A stretch of DNA of 64,000 bases from Marchantia polymorpha subsp. ruderalis. Lineage: Eukaryota > Streptophyta > Marchantiopsida > Marchantiales > Marchantiaceae. The stretch is taken from contig AP031355.1 in the NCBI GenBank assembly GCA_037833965.1, positions 3,931,501 to 3,995,500 of the forward strand, in the 5' to 3' direction. The stretch's first letter is position 1, and each line of letters begins with the position of its first letter. Both the position numbers and the translations under genes were made by a program. The notes beneath the pieces are model-generated. The model worked only from the letters and a program-made list of their open reading frames with translations. It did not search any database and was not told the DNA's origin. Of the stretch, positions 50,591 through 62,955 are shown one piece after another.

Positions 50591-53500
50591 CACAAATGAT
50601 GGAATATGGAGAGCATGTCCAAGCATTCCATGATGACCTAGATTTGTATTCTAATAAATTTTTATATATGCTTAAATGTGGCATATTTCATCATGCAATT
50701 TTCAAATTTCATAGTTACAATCAAGGAAGTAAATTTTATTACCTTCTTTCTCCCATCATACAGCAAGACAATCACATCAGGACGATATTTGATGCAATAC
50801 AAAGTTTCAAGTTCAAATTCATGCTCACTATGAAAGTGGTTGATGTTATTTGGCCGGGTTGTGTCATAAACCACGTAATAATATGGTGAAATGATAAAAT
50901 ATTGCTGCATGAGTTTTATCACGATGCTCTATAGTATAACTGACTATTCCAGTCAAAAAATTTAGATCGAGATTGTTGTTTATATAAAGTATAAATCAAC
51001 AGACAACTATAAAGATATGGAGAAATACATACCAAGGTGATCAAAATGTGAGTTAACATGATATAGACTCACAAAGAATATCATGGAGGCGAATCCACTA
51101 CATCTACATAAGTGGAATATGAAGCATTTGACATTTGCGAAAGGATCATGATACCCGAAGACAATTGTTAGAGTAGTAATGAGCAGACAATTAGAATCAG
51201 ATGTCGATTTTCTCTTGCCTAACGGATTTTTTTGCAATAAAAATCCTTGTAGATGATATGAGCAATGAGGAATACACAATTATCATTTCAAGGGGTGAAA
51301 GTTGAATAAGAAAGTATATAAACTACGAACTGTTATAATATTAAAAGCCATAACAGGTTGGCTTTTCAATATATTGTGTATTTTGAAACATGCAACATGC
51401 AGATTGGTTTAAGTATGAAACTATTCTGGATATATTGTCATTCCAGAAGCACAGATGAAGCAAGGAAATCCAGTGTGCAAACAATGAGATTTGAAAGTTG
51501 GTCGAAACAAGGTTACTATGATCCCTGAATACGAGTGCGTACACTTCCCTACTAAACGGATGTTTTGATGGGTACAGTTGATTTTCTCCAAGTGCCACCG
51601 CTATAAGTGCATGCTTTGGCTGTTACTCCGGGAAAATGTACTCAAGGCAGTCATAAAATCTTCACTAAGTGCAACTAAATCGAGGTGTCCAACTCTTGAT
51701 AAATGCATTTTTTTTATAGGAAATGCACTTGTAGGTACAAAAAAAATGCACAACCTTCTTAAGTGGAACAAGGTTGGCTACTCCCTATGTGTTGCAGTTA
51801 AAATAGAAGTCCCTAAAAATATCTTAAACGGTTGGACTGGGGAGCTAAATGAACAATCGGTACAATGTCGCATATAAAACTAAGACATCTCCTCTAGTCC
51901 GGTCAATGTGATAAATGCATCACGAATCTAAGAACGTAAGAATGCTCGTATCATATGGGGTGGCATATCATATTTCAACATCATATACTGAACAGGTCCT
52001 TACACATTCATTGTATGTGCAGCTACTTGTTCAACCCCCATGAGCGAAATATAGATTTTAGTGACTTCAGAGATGCATTGCACGCAGATCCCTACAGTAG
52101 AACAAATAATTAATTATTGAAGTTAGAGTACTTCTTAAATTCTTCAAGAAATAAAGGAATATAATTTTTTTATTACTGAAAATGATACTCCATTTTGTAC
52201 AATTTGTTCACAATGTCAGCCTTTCACGTCTCTCTGTTTTATAATACTTTAAATTCAGGATGAGTATCGGTGAGTATTCATACCTACAAGTAAAGTCCAC
52301 TTATGTGGAATTTACTGTCAGTACACTTATTCACATGTTTTTCTCTAAGGAAAGTGTAAATGATGTATGCTATGTATGAACGATAGGTTCTTGGTGAACT
52401 ATTAGTTCAGCAAAGCTACGGTAACCTAGCTTTTGGCCACTTTTCATCCTCACCCACCAACCACTTCCATGCCATTGTGGCCGTTTATAGCATCACAACT
52501 GTCACCTCCACAGCGTGCATCTTCTACGTTGCCAAATCTTTCTTACTGGGCAATGGACTATGGATTTAGCTTTTGAAACAATAATATCTCCATACCACAC
52601 GTTTCTCTGGTTCTTAAAATTTCTACAGGGAGACAATCGAAGAACAAAAACAGGCAAGTAACTGTGACGTATGGTGGTGTTAGCCAATGACGTTTTGAGC
52701 GGACGAGAAACATTTTGAGGAGCAAAGAAGCGGTGCAATGAATACCCTGAACTTATGTTCAAGGGATTCATTCCAAGAGGAAGAGGAGGAGGAGCAGCGG
52801 GCTGTACTTAGGTAGACCCTCCAGTTCATAGAGAGAGTTCCGACTTGACAGTTGGGAAAGGGAAAACTTTGTGACTTGATTGGATGAGATTCATTTCGAT
52901 GCGGTTTGATGCCGAAGCGAACATTGTTGGAACTCCATTTTACTCCGGAGAGGATGCTTACGCGACGATCTCATACGCATACGATTACAAACTATCTTCA
53001 ACACCTTCCCTCTTAGAAATACAATATTATAACGCTAGCATTTATCCAAACTAATATTTGACAGCAGGCGGAAATGAAGCAGTGACGTAGGGGAGCTAAA
53101 GTGGAGGTGAATCGACAGATAATTATGAGGCAGGATACAAGGAAACAGAGAAAAGATATGTACGGAAGGGAAAAAGCAGCACAAGGAAAAAGAATGGCTC
53201 TGGGAGAAATCACCGCTCTTTCCAGTCTCGTTGTCCTTCTTTAGAAGTAGGCCCGATGCAGAAGAGCACTGGGAGAACACAGCTACAACCCAATCCAACC
53301 ACCAGATCCCTAAGCAGGAGAACGAATGCAGACGCAGACGACTCAGAAACAGTGAAGTCAGTTTGGGCTTTTGTGCTCACCGAAAGCCCAGACTGACGAT
53401 CCAGATGTTGCTGTAGGGAGCCTCCAAACGAAAGGAGACAAATACAAGACAATCAAAAACAGTATTGGGGATGGAGGAGCTCGGAATGTTTTCATCACTC

Positions 53501-56460
53501 CTATTTGTGATCGCATGCAGGGATGGTAAAGCCGTCGTGTACCCATTCGAACGGCAAGCAAACCTCGTTGATGCACGGGGAAGGCACTATCTCAACTGTT
53601 GAATCACATCCGAAACTTCATGGATTTCGAACGCGGTGGCAAGATCCACAAGGAGCGCCCCACGTGGAGGAATGAAAATGATCTTTGAACACTTGTCACC
53701 TGCACAGAGCACATGAAGCCTTGTCAGATACTGCACCTCTTTGTGCTCAAATCACGAAACAGTGAGAGGCGGTGACAAAACAGCAATCAGGCTCTCAGCA
53801 CCCGGATTATCTTTAGTGGATGCGACTGAGATGGTCGTCGTATTGGATGAAATAGAGTGGCGTTCCCCAGGATGCATAAGAATAATCTTCCCTTACTTGG
53901 GCAGTGGAGTTTGGAGATATTTTACCAGTTGGATGTGTGATGTTGTGTACCATCCTTCTAGAACAAAGAGATAATGTCCTCATATTTATTCATCCAGATC
54001 ATACTCATGATTTTGATAGTTTGATATCTTAGGTTCATCGGTACATAGCTCCCTTTTGATGCTGTTAGGACCTAGCCCCATTTTCCTCCCTTGTTTGATC
54101 CATGTGCCACTTGATGGGTCTTCCCATGCTTTTTGCCACATAACTGTGGTTTGTCTACTCAGTCATCGATTGTGTTACATGCTAGAAGTCTGGAGGAATA
54201 AAGAGTGATTAAGGTGATAGGATGGAAGCACTTCTCTTTGCTGGGGATGAGGATGCTCAGGAGGTGTGATAAGTCTGATAGACACATACACGGTATGTCT
54301 ATCAAAGGAAGGGTTGTATGAGCACCCAAGTTGCGATGCAAACTGCTGTTCACAAGACATCTCGGAGAAGGTCCTTTCAAAGATTTGATTCGATGTACAC
54401 AGACAAGCCAGGAGCAGAATGAGGCACATGTTGGGGTTTCAGTTCCTGGTCACCCTCTGCCAAGGTCAAGTTCCAACTACAGTCTATATCAAAGTAGAGT
54501 TGTAACCTGATCTGGAGTTTTGTTCTTCTCGGCTCGAGGTTTGTCTGCTGGAACATTCAGCTGGAGGGACACTCGTCTTCAGCTAAAGCATATCCCCCTC
54601 TCCAGCTCCGCAAAACAAAAACACTGTGATCTGGTGCGAGCGCACTTCGTGCACGTGCTACTGTGGTGTGTTTCACAAAACATGCATCACTGCAATGCTA
54701 ACAAGTCCTGATCAGGTAAAAAGGTTGACGCACAACGACGACGAATCATGTGTGACCAATGTGACCAGATGAAGTCATCACCTTCTAACCAATGGCATCG
54801 TGCACATCAATGACCTTCAAGTTGGTAGATCATTCTGTTGTGGCCTAAGTTGGTCACAGCACCTCATTGATGCAGACCTTTCGCTCCAAACATTTCGTGA
54901 CGAGTCAGGTTCTTCAACCGAATATCCTTCACCATCAGCGAAGATCTGGACTGGGTTCGAACTCACCACTCTGAAGTAACCTGATTGCGATACTTCGTTC
55001 GAGGGCAACGCCAAGTTGATGTTTCGGTAGGCCACCGAAACAGAAGGGACTAATCCCGAAAGGTGCATTACGAGCATTCTTAATCAAAGAATCCTTTACA
55101 TTACAACAAGGAATCATGTTTCGAATTACGTATTTCAAAACGCCTTTCGGTCGAAATACCCTCTCTCCGAAAGTGATTCGATTCGTATGAATGGTCGACA
55201 CACAACATCAGTAAATGGCAAGAGGTCAAGTATGGATCCAGTGCAAGATATCCATCTGTTCGGTAGATGCAAATTATCATGTGTGAAGAGAATGCTCATA
55301 TCGATTATCTTGTTCAAAGTAGTTCAGAGTTCATCATAGATCAATTGACACAGATGCACATTGTGATAGTCATTCTCACGTAAACTTGTTAAGGATTGTT
55401 TATGTTTATAAGTATTGGTTATTTTCACACATGTGTAAAATCTACAAAGTTGACATTTAAAAAAATATATAAGTATTATTAAGTATCTTTAAATCCTGCT
55501 TGTGAATGTTGTGACATCAGGACTAAAACAGGATTAAAAAAGAAACTCTTTCAAATTTTTCAAATGTGAGTGAAGCATCAATTTAGATACAAGATTTATT
55601 CATACTTTTGAAGTATGTATCTTTTCTTAAAAATTGATTTTCTTAATAAATATCCCAATTGGTCACATTCATATATATATTTTTACGCTATAAATGTTTT
55701 CTGATCTGAACACTTGCATTTGATACCAGTTAAATTTGGTTACATGTAAATTTCCTCATCACATGGAAAAATCTTGTCATGTTGATTTGAAAATTGTAAA
55801 CCCAAAAACCATTTAAGTCCAAACACCGCACTACTTTAATTAATTTATAGATTATTTCCAAACTTATACTTTGACCTAGAACCTTGCTGACATTTTCATC
55901 AGAAACGGAGATTTGCAAATTCGTTTTTAGATTTGAATCCTTCTGTATGTGGAAACGAAAGGAATACCCAAAAACCCGTTTGTACAAGGTTGAAACAACA
56001 TGCTACATAATACACCATTTTCTTATATTAGACTGCAGTCCTCGAGTTTGGATCGTAGTAGTACAACAACGCAGGCGTGAAGAGCCTTCCAATGGCGACG
56101 AATCGAACGTCTGGTTCTTAATTGCAAGCTATCCTCTCGACACCCTATCACTGCAGCACAAAACATGATCGACCTCTTGCTCGGATGGGACGAGAATCAG
56201 AGAGAGAGCTCAGGAAATAAATGGCGTGCAGTCAACCGTGCCACGGTCACAAGAGTGCCACACATAGAGAACGTGTGGAAACTCGGAGCGGGGGACGAGC
56301 ATGAAGTGTTCGTCGGAGAGACCCAATGCCACTCGTCGCTCGATCGCTGACTTCGACAGGAGGATCCCCTCGTGCTCCCTCCCGGGTGACCTGTTGACCG
56401 GGGGCCAGGAGACTCAGCCAGAACCAGGCAGCAGCTGATTAGGCATCCGGACGAAGATGG
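50591..56460. other. Unassigned intergenic DNA
   Basis: Short open frames only (up to 130 codons or so), AT-rich at 50.6-52.4 kb and 55.4-56.0 kb and more balanced between. A possible tRNA B-box-like GGTTCGAAC at about 54,956 lacks a matching A box and cloverleaf. No gene was supported. Confidence 0.5.
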
Positions 56461-56474
56461 GGTTAAGCCTTAAC

Positions 56475-56518
56475 CTCGGACGTATTAACCTTAACTGTTA
56501 AGGTTAATTAACCCGAGG
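56475..56518. repeat. Inverted repeat upstream of the CNNM gene
   Basis: A core palindrome AACCTTAAC-T-GTTAAGGTT (56487-56505) lies between an outer pair CCTCGG (56475-56480) and CCGAGG (56513-56518). It sits at the left edge of the GC-rich promoter and leader region. It could be a remnant of a tiny element or a regulatory site. Confidence 0.65.
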
Positions 56519-57794
56519 ACGGGCCGGGGAGCGGAAAGATTCTGAGACGGGGAGTGAATCTCCGGAGCGGGGGGCTTGTCATGGCAGCCACGCCAGAGAT
56601 TCGTCGATCGGCAGTTGGGCGCAGTAAAAGCGTGAGTGACTGCCCGAGAATGTGCAGCGGAGGGGGGCTGACATGTCGGCCTGCCATTGGGGGCAGAAGC
56701 AAACAAAAGAGGCCGGGTCCCGGTTCGCTCATTCTCTTGTAGCACAGGCAGGAGGAAACGACAGGCCCGCCCGCGCGCCCGCTGCTGCTGGTCCTGCTGC
56801 TGGTGGCTGGTTCTCGCGCTCGCTCTCGCTCTCGCTCGGGCTCGGGGAGTGAGAGAGTGAGGGAGAGTGTGTCTTGCTCGCGCTGTCTGAGTCTCTGTGT
56901 CCGAGGGGGTCCGCGGGGGCGCGCGATTCGGTGAGACGGACGCCGGGAGCGCACTGGAAAGAGAGAGCATCCTCGGAAACAGAGTCGCGCGTTCGGGGCT
57001 CGGGGCTCAGACAGGCTCGCAGACAGGGACGGACAGAATTGTTGCGCTCCGGGATTGGGGATAAGTAAAAGCTTGGGCTTGGGCCTGCGTAGCTGGACCG
57101 AATTCGTGGGCGTGCTGGACGCGCTCCCCCGACTGCTCCTCTCCACGGCCGACCGACCGACCGCCGGACTTGCCTAACGTTCCACTCCATCATCGTCGCG
57201 TCAGTCTGCTCTCGTCGTCGTCGTCGTCGTCCTCATCCTCCTCCTCTTCCTCTTCTTGTTCTCCTTCCTACTTCCTCCTTCTTCCATCCTTCCTCCTCCT
57301 CCTCCTCCTCCTCTCCTCCGTATTCTCTTCCTCTTTCTTGATCCCCTGTGATGTCTCTCGGCCCTGCAGCCGCTCGAGCTTCTGCAACCTTTTTCTCTGC
57401 CTTCCGCTCTCTTCTGCTGTAATCCTTTTTTCTTTTCATTTTCACTTGCGCTTATTACCGTAATTGAGCTGTGGTGGCAGCAGCCGAAACCGGCGCTGGA
57501 TTGAGTAGAAAAGCCTCACCACATAAGCTCCAGGTTCAAAGAGGGACCTTGTCTCCTCCAGAGAGGTGGAGAGAGAGGGACAGAGCGAGGGGGAGAGAGA
57601 TAGAGAGAGCGGTGGGAGATACAAGATTGCGGAATAAGCCGCAATTCTTGCATGAAGGTGAATTAGGACGCACGCGAGCAGGCCGAGGATAGAGAACAGT
57701 AGCTCCGGAGATTACAGTCTTGGGTCTTCATCCTCCAATTCACATCCAGTTGTCGCGGAGAAACAAAGGGAGGGAGGCGATACACTTAGCAGAC
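56519..57794 (+). promoter_or_regulatory. GC-rich promoter and long 5' leader of the CNNM gene
   Basis: The 1.3 kb before the CNNM start codon is GC-rich up to about 57,170 and then becomes pyrimidine-rich on the + strand (TCG and TCC runs, 57210-57320), followed by GAGAGA-rich sequence at 57565-57610. Pyrimidine-rich and GAGA leaders are common around plant transcription starts. The open frames on both strands here are composition artefacts. A leader intron is possible but not proven; the exact transcription start is not visible. Confidence 0.55.
57210..57320 (+). repeat. (TCG)n/(TCC)n microsatellite tract
   Basis: About six TCG triplets run into TCC and TCT triplets with a few interruptions, then a second clean CTC run near 57293-57313. 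It is a triplet repeat in the probable leader and is likely variable in length between individuals. Confidence 0.85.
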
Positions 57795-60700
57795 ATGACG
57801 ACTTGGCCAATGGCTGCGTTTTTCAACCAGGAAAAGGAAGCAGAAGGGGCTCTGTGGTACGCGGATGCGGTCGTGTCGTTCTTCCTCGTGGTTTTCGCCG
57901 GGCTCATGTCCGGATTGACTTTGGGGCTCATGTCACTGGATGTTGTTGATTTGGAAGTTCTGCAGAGGAGTGGTACTGTCAAAGAGAAACGGCAGGCAGG
58001 TTCGTTGCATGCCTCGTTGACCAATCTTGCCATGCAGTAGCTGCCAGAGAATCGAAGTACAATTTCATTTTTTATCATCATCCCGATGCCCATCTAGCCC
58101 CCGGCCATCACCCGGAGCTCATCTTGGGCCACCTGAGACTTAGAGACAATCGGTCGTGTGCTTCGAAGAACAGGGAAGATTCTCTTGTAGGAGTTCACGA
58201 GTCCGAAGTTGCATGTCTGCCCATTGCGTCTTGTCACCTAACCTGCAAGCGCTCACACCTGTTTATCCCAAATCCGACCAATTTTGTTGGTCGGATTTGG
58301 GTCTGGAAGCCAAGGCAAGGAGTGCCGGGCCCTGCGGTGGGCCCATTACCTCGTACTAAATGTTGTGACCGGGTTCTTCTGTGTGCAGCGTCCATTACCC
58401 CTGTACTGCAGAAACAGCACCAGCTCTTGGTGACCTTACTTCTTTGTAATGCTGGAGCTATGGAGGTTCGTTTTTCTCTTTTATGCTTTGAATCCGCATA
58501 TGTGGAAAGTCGGTGGTTGCGAGAGGGTTTGATGGGGTTGAGAGAGCGAGCGTGAGAGGACGTGAGGTGCAAAGAGGGTGCCGGGTGGAGATAGATTTGG
58601 GGGTCTTGACTGGTAGAAACGTGGAGGTTACCATGACCTTGTTGTGTTTCTTCCACATTCCAGGCCGTTCTCCCTCAAGGCGAATGTGTCCTTGGGCCAG
58701 ATTGAGCAGGTTGAATCATGCAAAACATTATATTTCTGTGCTGCATATGAACCATGAGCTGAGACCTGAGTACACACGTTGGAGCTGGGACGTGTAAGAA
58801 TCTGTTTTATAGAAGAATTGGGTTGAAAGCATGGAGATGGAATGTGGCTTATGATGTGATATTCCTTGATGACGGTTGTACGGCATTTCTCGAACAGCTT
58901 CTGGAATCCTTCATATTTCTGATTCCCTGATATTGCGATCTGTGCAGGCTCTTCCTATATTTCTCGACAACATGTTTAACCCGGTTGTAGCAGTCGTTCT
59001 GTCCGTGACATTCGTGCTTGCGTTCGGCGAAGTAAGCACCGTATCCCGCGTCACAAGGGCCCCACTGTTTGATAGATTTTACGTGTTAGCGGAATGAGCT
59101 GTATTCCTGATTCGTAAGCTTAAAACTGGGGATCTTCATCCGGCCCTTTCTTTACTTCCATCACTCACTGTGGCGGAATAGCCTTGTGAGAACTTGGATT
59201 TTCTTCCTGTCGCAGCCAGTTTGCATACTCAGCCGGTCTTTGAGGGTGAAATTTGTTAAAATCCATGAGCTGTCTTCCCACTTGTCAGTAGCCATGGTAA
59301 TCTTAGAATTTGCTACACAATTAGGATAAAGCGGTTAAAAAAATCTCCCGGAGATTGTCTTCTCTGAACAGAAATTTGGGATGTCTTGTCATGCTCGGTA
59401 TGCTGCCTTAGGGAGAACTCATTTGCAGGGTCTATTCTTGTTATTGTTGGTCATGTGGACTGTGATGTGTTTTCTCTATCTTGCAGGTCATTCCTCAAGC
59501 TATATGCTCTCGCTATGGGCTGGCCGTGGGTGCCAATTTGATATGGCTGGTGAAGGTTCTGATGGTTTTATGCTTTCCAATTGCCTACCCTGTCGGAAAG
59601 GTATGTTGAGTGTTTTTGTCGGAGAAAGTCTCGCATATTTCAATATTCAGATCATCTGTTCTTTTGTACCGCTTCTTCACTGGTTATCCAGTGATAGAGC
59701 AATTGGACCATTCACGCATTTAACGATTGATGGGCTTCAGAAACTAGAAGATTTTATGGAATTTGCTATGATATACATGACGATTGATGAATTCGGATGT
59801 GTGTAGTTATTGGATCACGTGCTTGGACATAATGATTCTGCCTTGTTCCGGCGAGCACAACTGAAGGCCCTTGTGTCCATCCATGGAAAAGAGGTACATT
59901 TCAGTCTTGCTCAGTATTTAGAACATCCTAAGGGTCCACTCTGGATAGTTTAACTAAGTGATTAGAATGATTGTTTTCGTCAACAGAAATTGACGGTGTA
60001 GTAGGTATTGTAAGCCCAGAGCAGTATTCTAAATGTCACGATCATGTGAAGAATCGGACCCTGATGCTGCTGGCGTTTGTGAAATTAGGCTGGAAAAGGT
60101 GGTGAGCTTACTCATGATGAGACGACAATCATAAGCGGGGCTTTGGACTTGACCGAGAAGGTGAGCTTGCCTTTAAGGCTGTATATGGAGCTTTGGTTTT
60201 AATTTATCTTTAGTACAGTAGAGTAAGTTTGATTTAAAGGTTGGATGATAGTTCAGGCTACCGCTTTCACGTTTTTTCGTACTTCGAATTATCAAAAGTG
60301 AAGCTACGTTTCAACCTTACTAGGCTTAAGGTTTGAAACTATATGGACATCGCTTTCATTTTCTTTAGCCAATGCTCATACAGCTGTGGACAATGTGAAG
60401 CCTGGGCTATTATCAATCTGGCCTGATCCTCATCTTGTCATCATACATAAAATACCTAATTGATCTGAAGGCTGTCATGGGGTGGCCAAACGTCTGCGTG
60501 TTTCATATTCTCATCTTCGTAGAATATCTTACATTTTGGTTACTTGGCAGATCGCGGAGGAGGCAATGACACCTATCGAATCGACCTTCTCCTTGGATGT
60601 TAATTCCAAGCTGGACTGGTATTGAATGATGGCATAAGAAAAAATTGTCTCCACTACGACTGCGTTTAGACCTTGTTTTGAATATGCCAATGTAGTGCAT

Positions 60701-62955
60701 CCTGTTGTCTAGTGATGACATCAGGTAAAGACCGCATATTTCTTCTTTTATTTTCTCTCACTGATTGCTCGGTGTCTGCTCAATTTGCTCACAACAGGGA
60801 AGCTATGGGCAAGATACTTGCAAGAGGTCACAGCCGAGTCCCTGTTTACGAAGGCTCTCATCGTAATATAATTGGTTTGTTGCTGGTAAGACATCATCGA
60901 AAACAAGGAACAGTGTGCAGAAATACCATCTGGATTTTGCAGTATCGATACTAGTATACTCATCTTGGTAGCGTTTGTCAACCCGGAGTACTTGGTTATT
61001 GTCTTCTGACTTGGCAGGAGGTCCTTGTTTGTTTACGATGTTACTTTGTCAGTCTATGTTTGATTGGATGTGCCTTTTTCGGTTGGAAGATGATGACAGT
61101 CTTGTCACAATCTTTGAAACAGGTGAAAAGTTTGTTGACAGTACGTGCTGAGGCTGAAACACCGGTCAATGCGGTTTCTATACGAAGGATTCCCAGGTAT
61201 GTTGTTACATGTGCGCAAACACTTCGAACGTTTGTACTACACAATGCTGTCTGGAATGAAAAGGTCCTGAGGAGTTTGCTTTCGATCTGGAAGCTCAACT
61301 TGGGCTTTCTCTTTACTAAACAGCGACGATTTTAACAACGAGACCGAAGATCTCTCAGCGTAGTCTCCACTATCGTTGAGATGTGACCCAAATGGCAGAT
61401 TTAGTGTACTGCAATTGGTGGCCTACACGAGGTCTCACGGTCCTGGAGTTTCCTGTCGGCTCGTCGAGAAGGTCGTTCTATTTAAAAGATCTGAGGGCAC
61501 GAACGGTTTCAGTAGAGTCCTTTGTCACCCCAATTTACTTCACTTTTAGATATCCAACTCACTGTGCAAACTTTGTTTGTAAATAGGTGGATTATAAAGA
61601 GTATTGCGCGCATGTAGCTCATGTCCACAAGAGCCTCTGCCGAGGTGTGCGTTTTCTTGGGATTAGAGTGACATGTCGTTTCACCAACTAAACGCAAGTG
61701 CTCGTTATCTAATGTCTTTGCAGAGTCCCGGCTGATATGCCACTTTATGATATCTTAAACGAGTTTCAGAAAGGAAGTAGTCACATGGCTGCTGTAGTCA
61801 AAACCAAGAACAAGCGCAAGCCCAAGAGAAGTACCCTTGCAGATGCATTATTTCCAGCTGGGACGGAGAAGAAAGAGGGCCCACATAAGCATCGTCAACT
61901 TCAACTTGAACACGACGCTGACCTTGAGAAGGGTCAAATGGAGAAAAATGATGAGGCTCATGGCAACGGTGCAGAGCGAAGTCACGACGATTTGGGAGCA
62001 AAGGCCGAGCAAAGTGAAGGTCACACCGACGAGAACGGGGTACATCACAGGCGTTCAGGTAGTCAGACGGATGGGTCTGGAGTAGATGATGTGGAAGAAG
62101 GAGAAGTGATCGGCATTATTACCCTGGAGGATGTCATCGAAGAATTGTTGCAAGTATGTGATCCTTCTCACCTGGACCTACGGCCTGAAGACTCGTGGAC
62201 TTTAAGCCGCAAACTGAGATGTCAGCTGAACTTGAATATTCTTTTGCGATGTTTTCTAGAACGGTCGTTCATGAGCTCTCGCTGTTTTGTGTTGCAGGAG
62301 GAAATAGTCGATGAAACCGACGAGTACGTCGATGTGCACAAGAGGTACTTTGTCCGTCTTGCTCCTCCGTCTAAAGGATGTACATAATGTGCAGCTTTTT
62401 TCTTAACTTTTTGTGTATCATCATGTTCTAGTTCGTGACTTGGAAGTGCTGATGAGTGCACTTTGTGTATGTCTTCATTTACACTAACCTCTGTGAATTT
62501 TTGTTGGTTTTAGGATACGAGTGGCTGCTGTTGCAGCAACCATGTCACGTGTGGGTTCAATTATGAACCGTGATGGAGTCAAAGTCGCTGGATTATCCGT
62601 AAGTGTTCATCTCTCTCATAGCCTAAACGGCGTTAGTCTTGGTTCCCAGTTACAGCTGCTTGCAGGTTACCTTTTTTGATATCGAAGAACGTGCTTTATC
62701 GCCTTGAAACATGGACTTGCTGTTCTCCTTTGAAAATTTCTTTGTTATGAGTGTGGGGAGGTGTGGTGTGTTTGTTAATTACAAGTTTTGTTTTAGCTAC
62801 AGGTCGGGGGCTCATTCCGTGATCGGAGAGATGGAAGCAAAGTTCGTTTCACAAATCCGGAGCCTCCCCGGGACCCTACCGCAGCCGCTTCAAGGAGTAA
62901 AGATGACTTGCGGCAGCCATTGTTAGAAGCGTCGGCAAACCAAGAGCAGGCTTGA
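57795..62955 (+). CDS. CNNM/CorC-type DUF21-CBS protein (plant MGR class)
   Basis: Relatives move Mg2+ across the plasma, vacuolar or plastid membrane. Thirteen exons join in frame: 57795-57999, 58389-58465, 58948-59031, 59487-59600, 59807-59893, 60089-60160, 60551-60618, 60798-60885, 61123-61196, 61724-62153, 62298-62344, 62514-62598 and 62797-62955, giving 529 residues. The DUF21 membrane domain spans about 20-190, with helices near 26-48, 80-92, 106-121 and 139-158, and the motif [15 protein letters not shown]. Then come [19 protein letters not shown], the CBS pair ([78 protein letters not shown]), and a polar tail. A charged loop (about 317-395, Lys/Glu/His-rich) lies inside the CBS pair, as in plant relatives. 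No targeting peptide is evident, so plasma membrane or vacuole is more likely than plastid. The last acceptor could be six bases later in the same frame. Confidence 0.95.
58267..58301. repeat. Perfect 15-bp hairpin in CNNM intron 1
   Basis: CCCAAATCCGACCAA, a 5-base loop TTTTG, then the exact reverse complement TTGGTCGGATTTGGG. It sits within the first intron, about 90 bp before exon 2. It may be a very small palindromic element or an RNA hairpin in the pre-mRNA. Confidence 0.9.

Noticed and set aside
54890-54975. Possible tRNA gene ending in GGTTCGAAC
   Set aside because: No convincing A box and no cloverleaf stems could be formed upstream of the B-box-like word.
56508-57146. Minus-strand open frames of 159-212 codons upstream of the CNNM gene
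   Set aside because: Overlapping frames in GC-rich and GAGA/CTC-rich sequence, Ser/Arg/Pro-rich, no domain; composition artefacts of a promoter and leader region.
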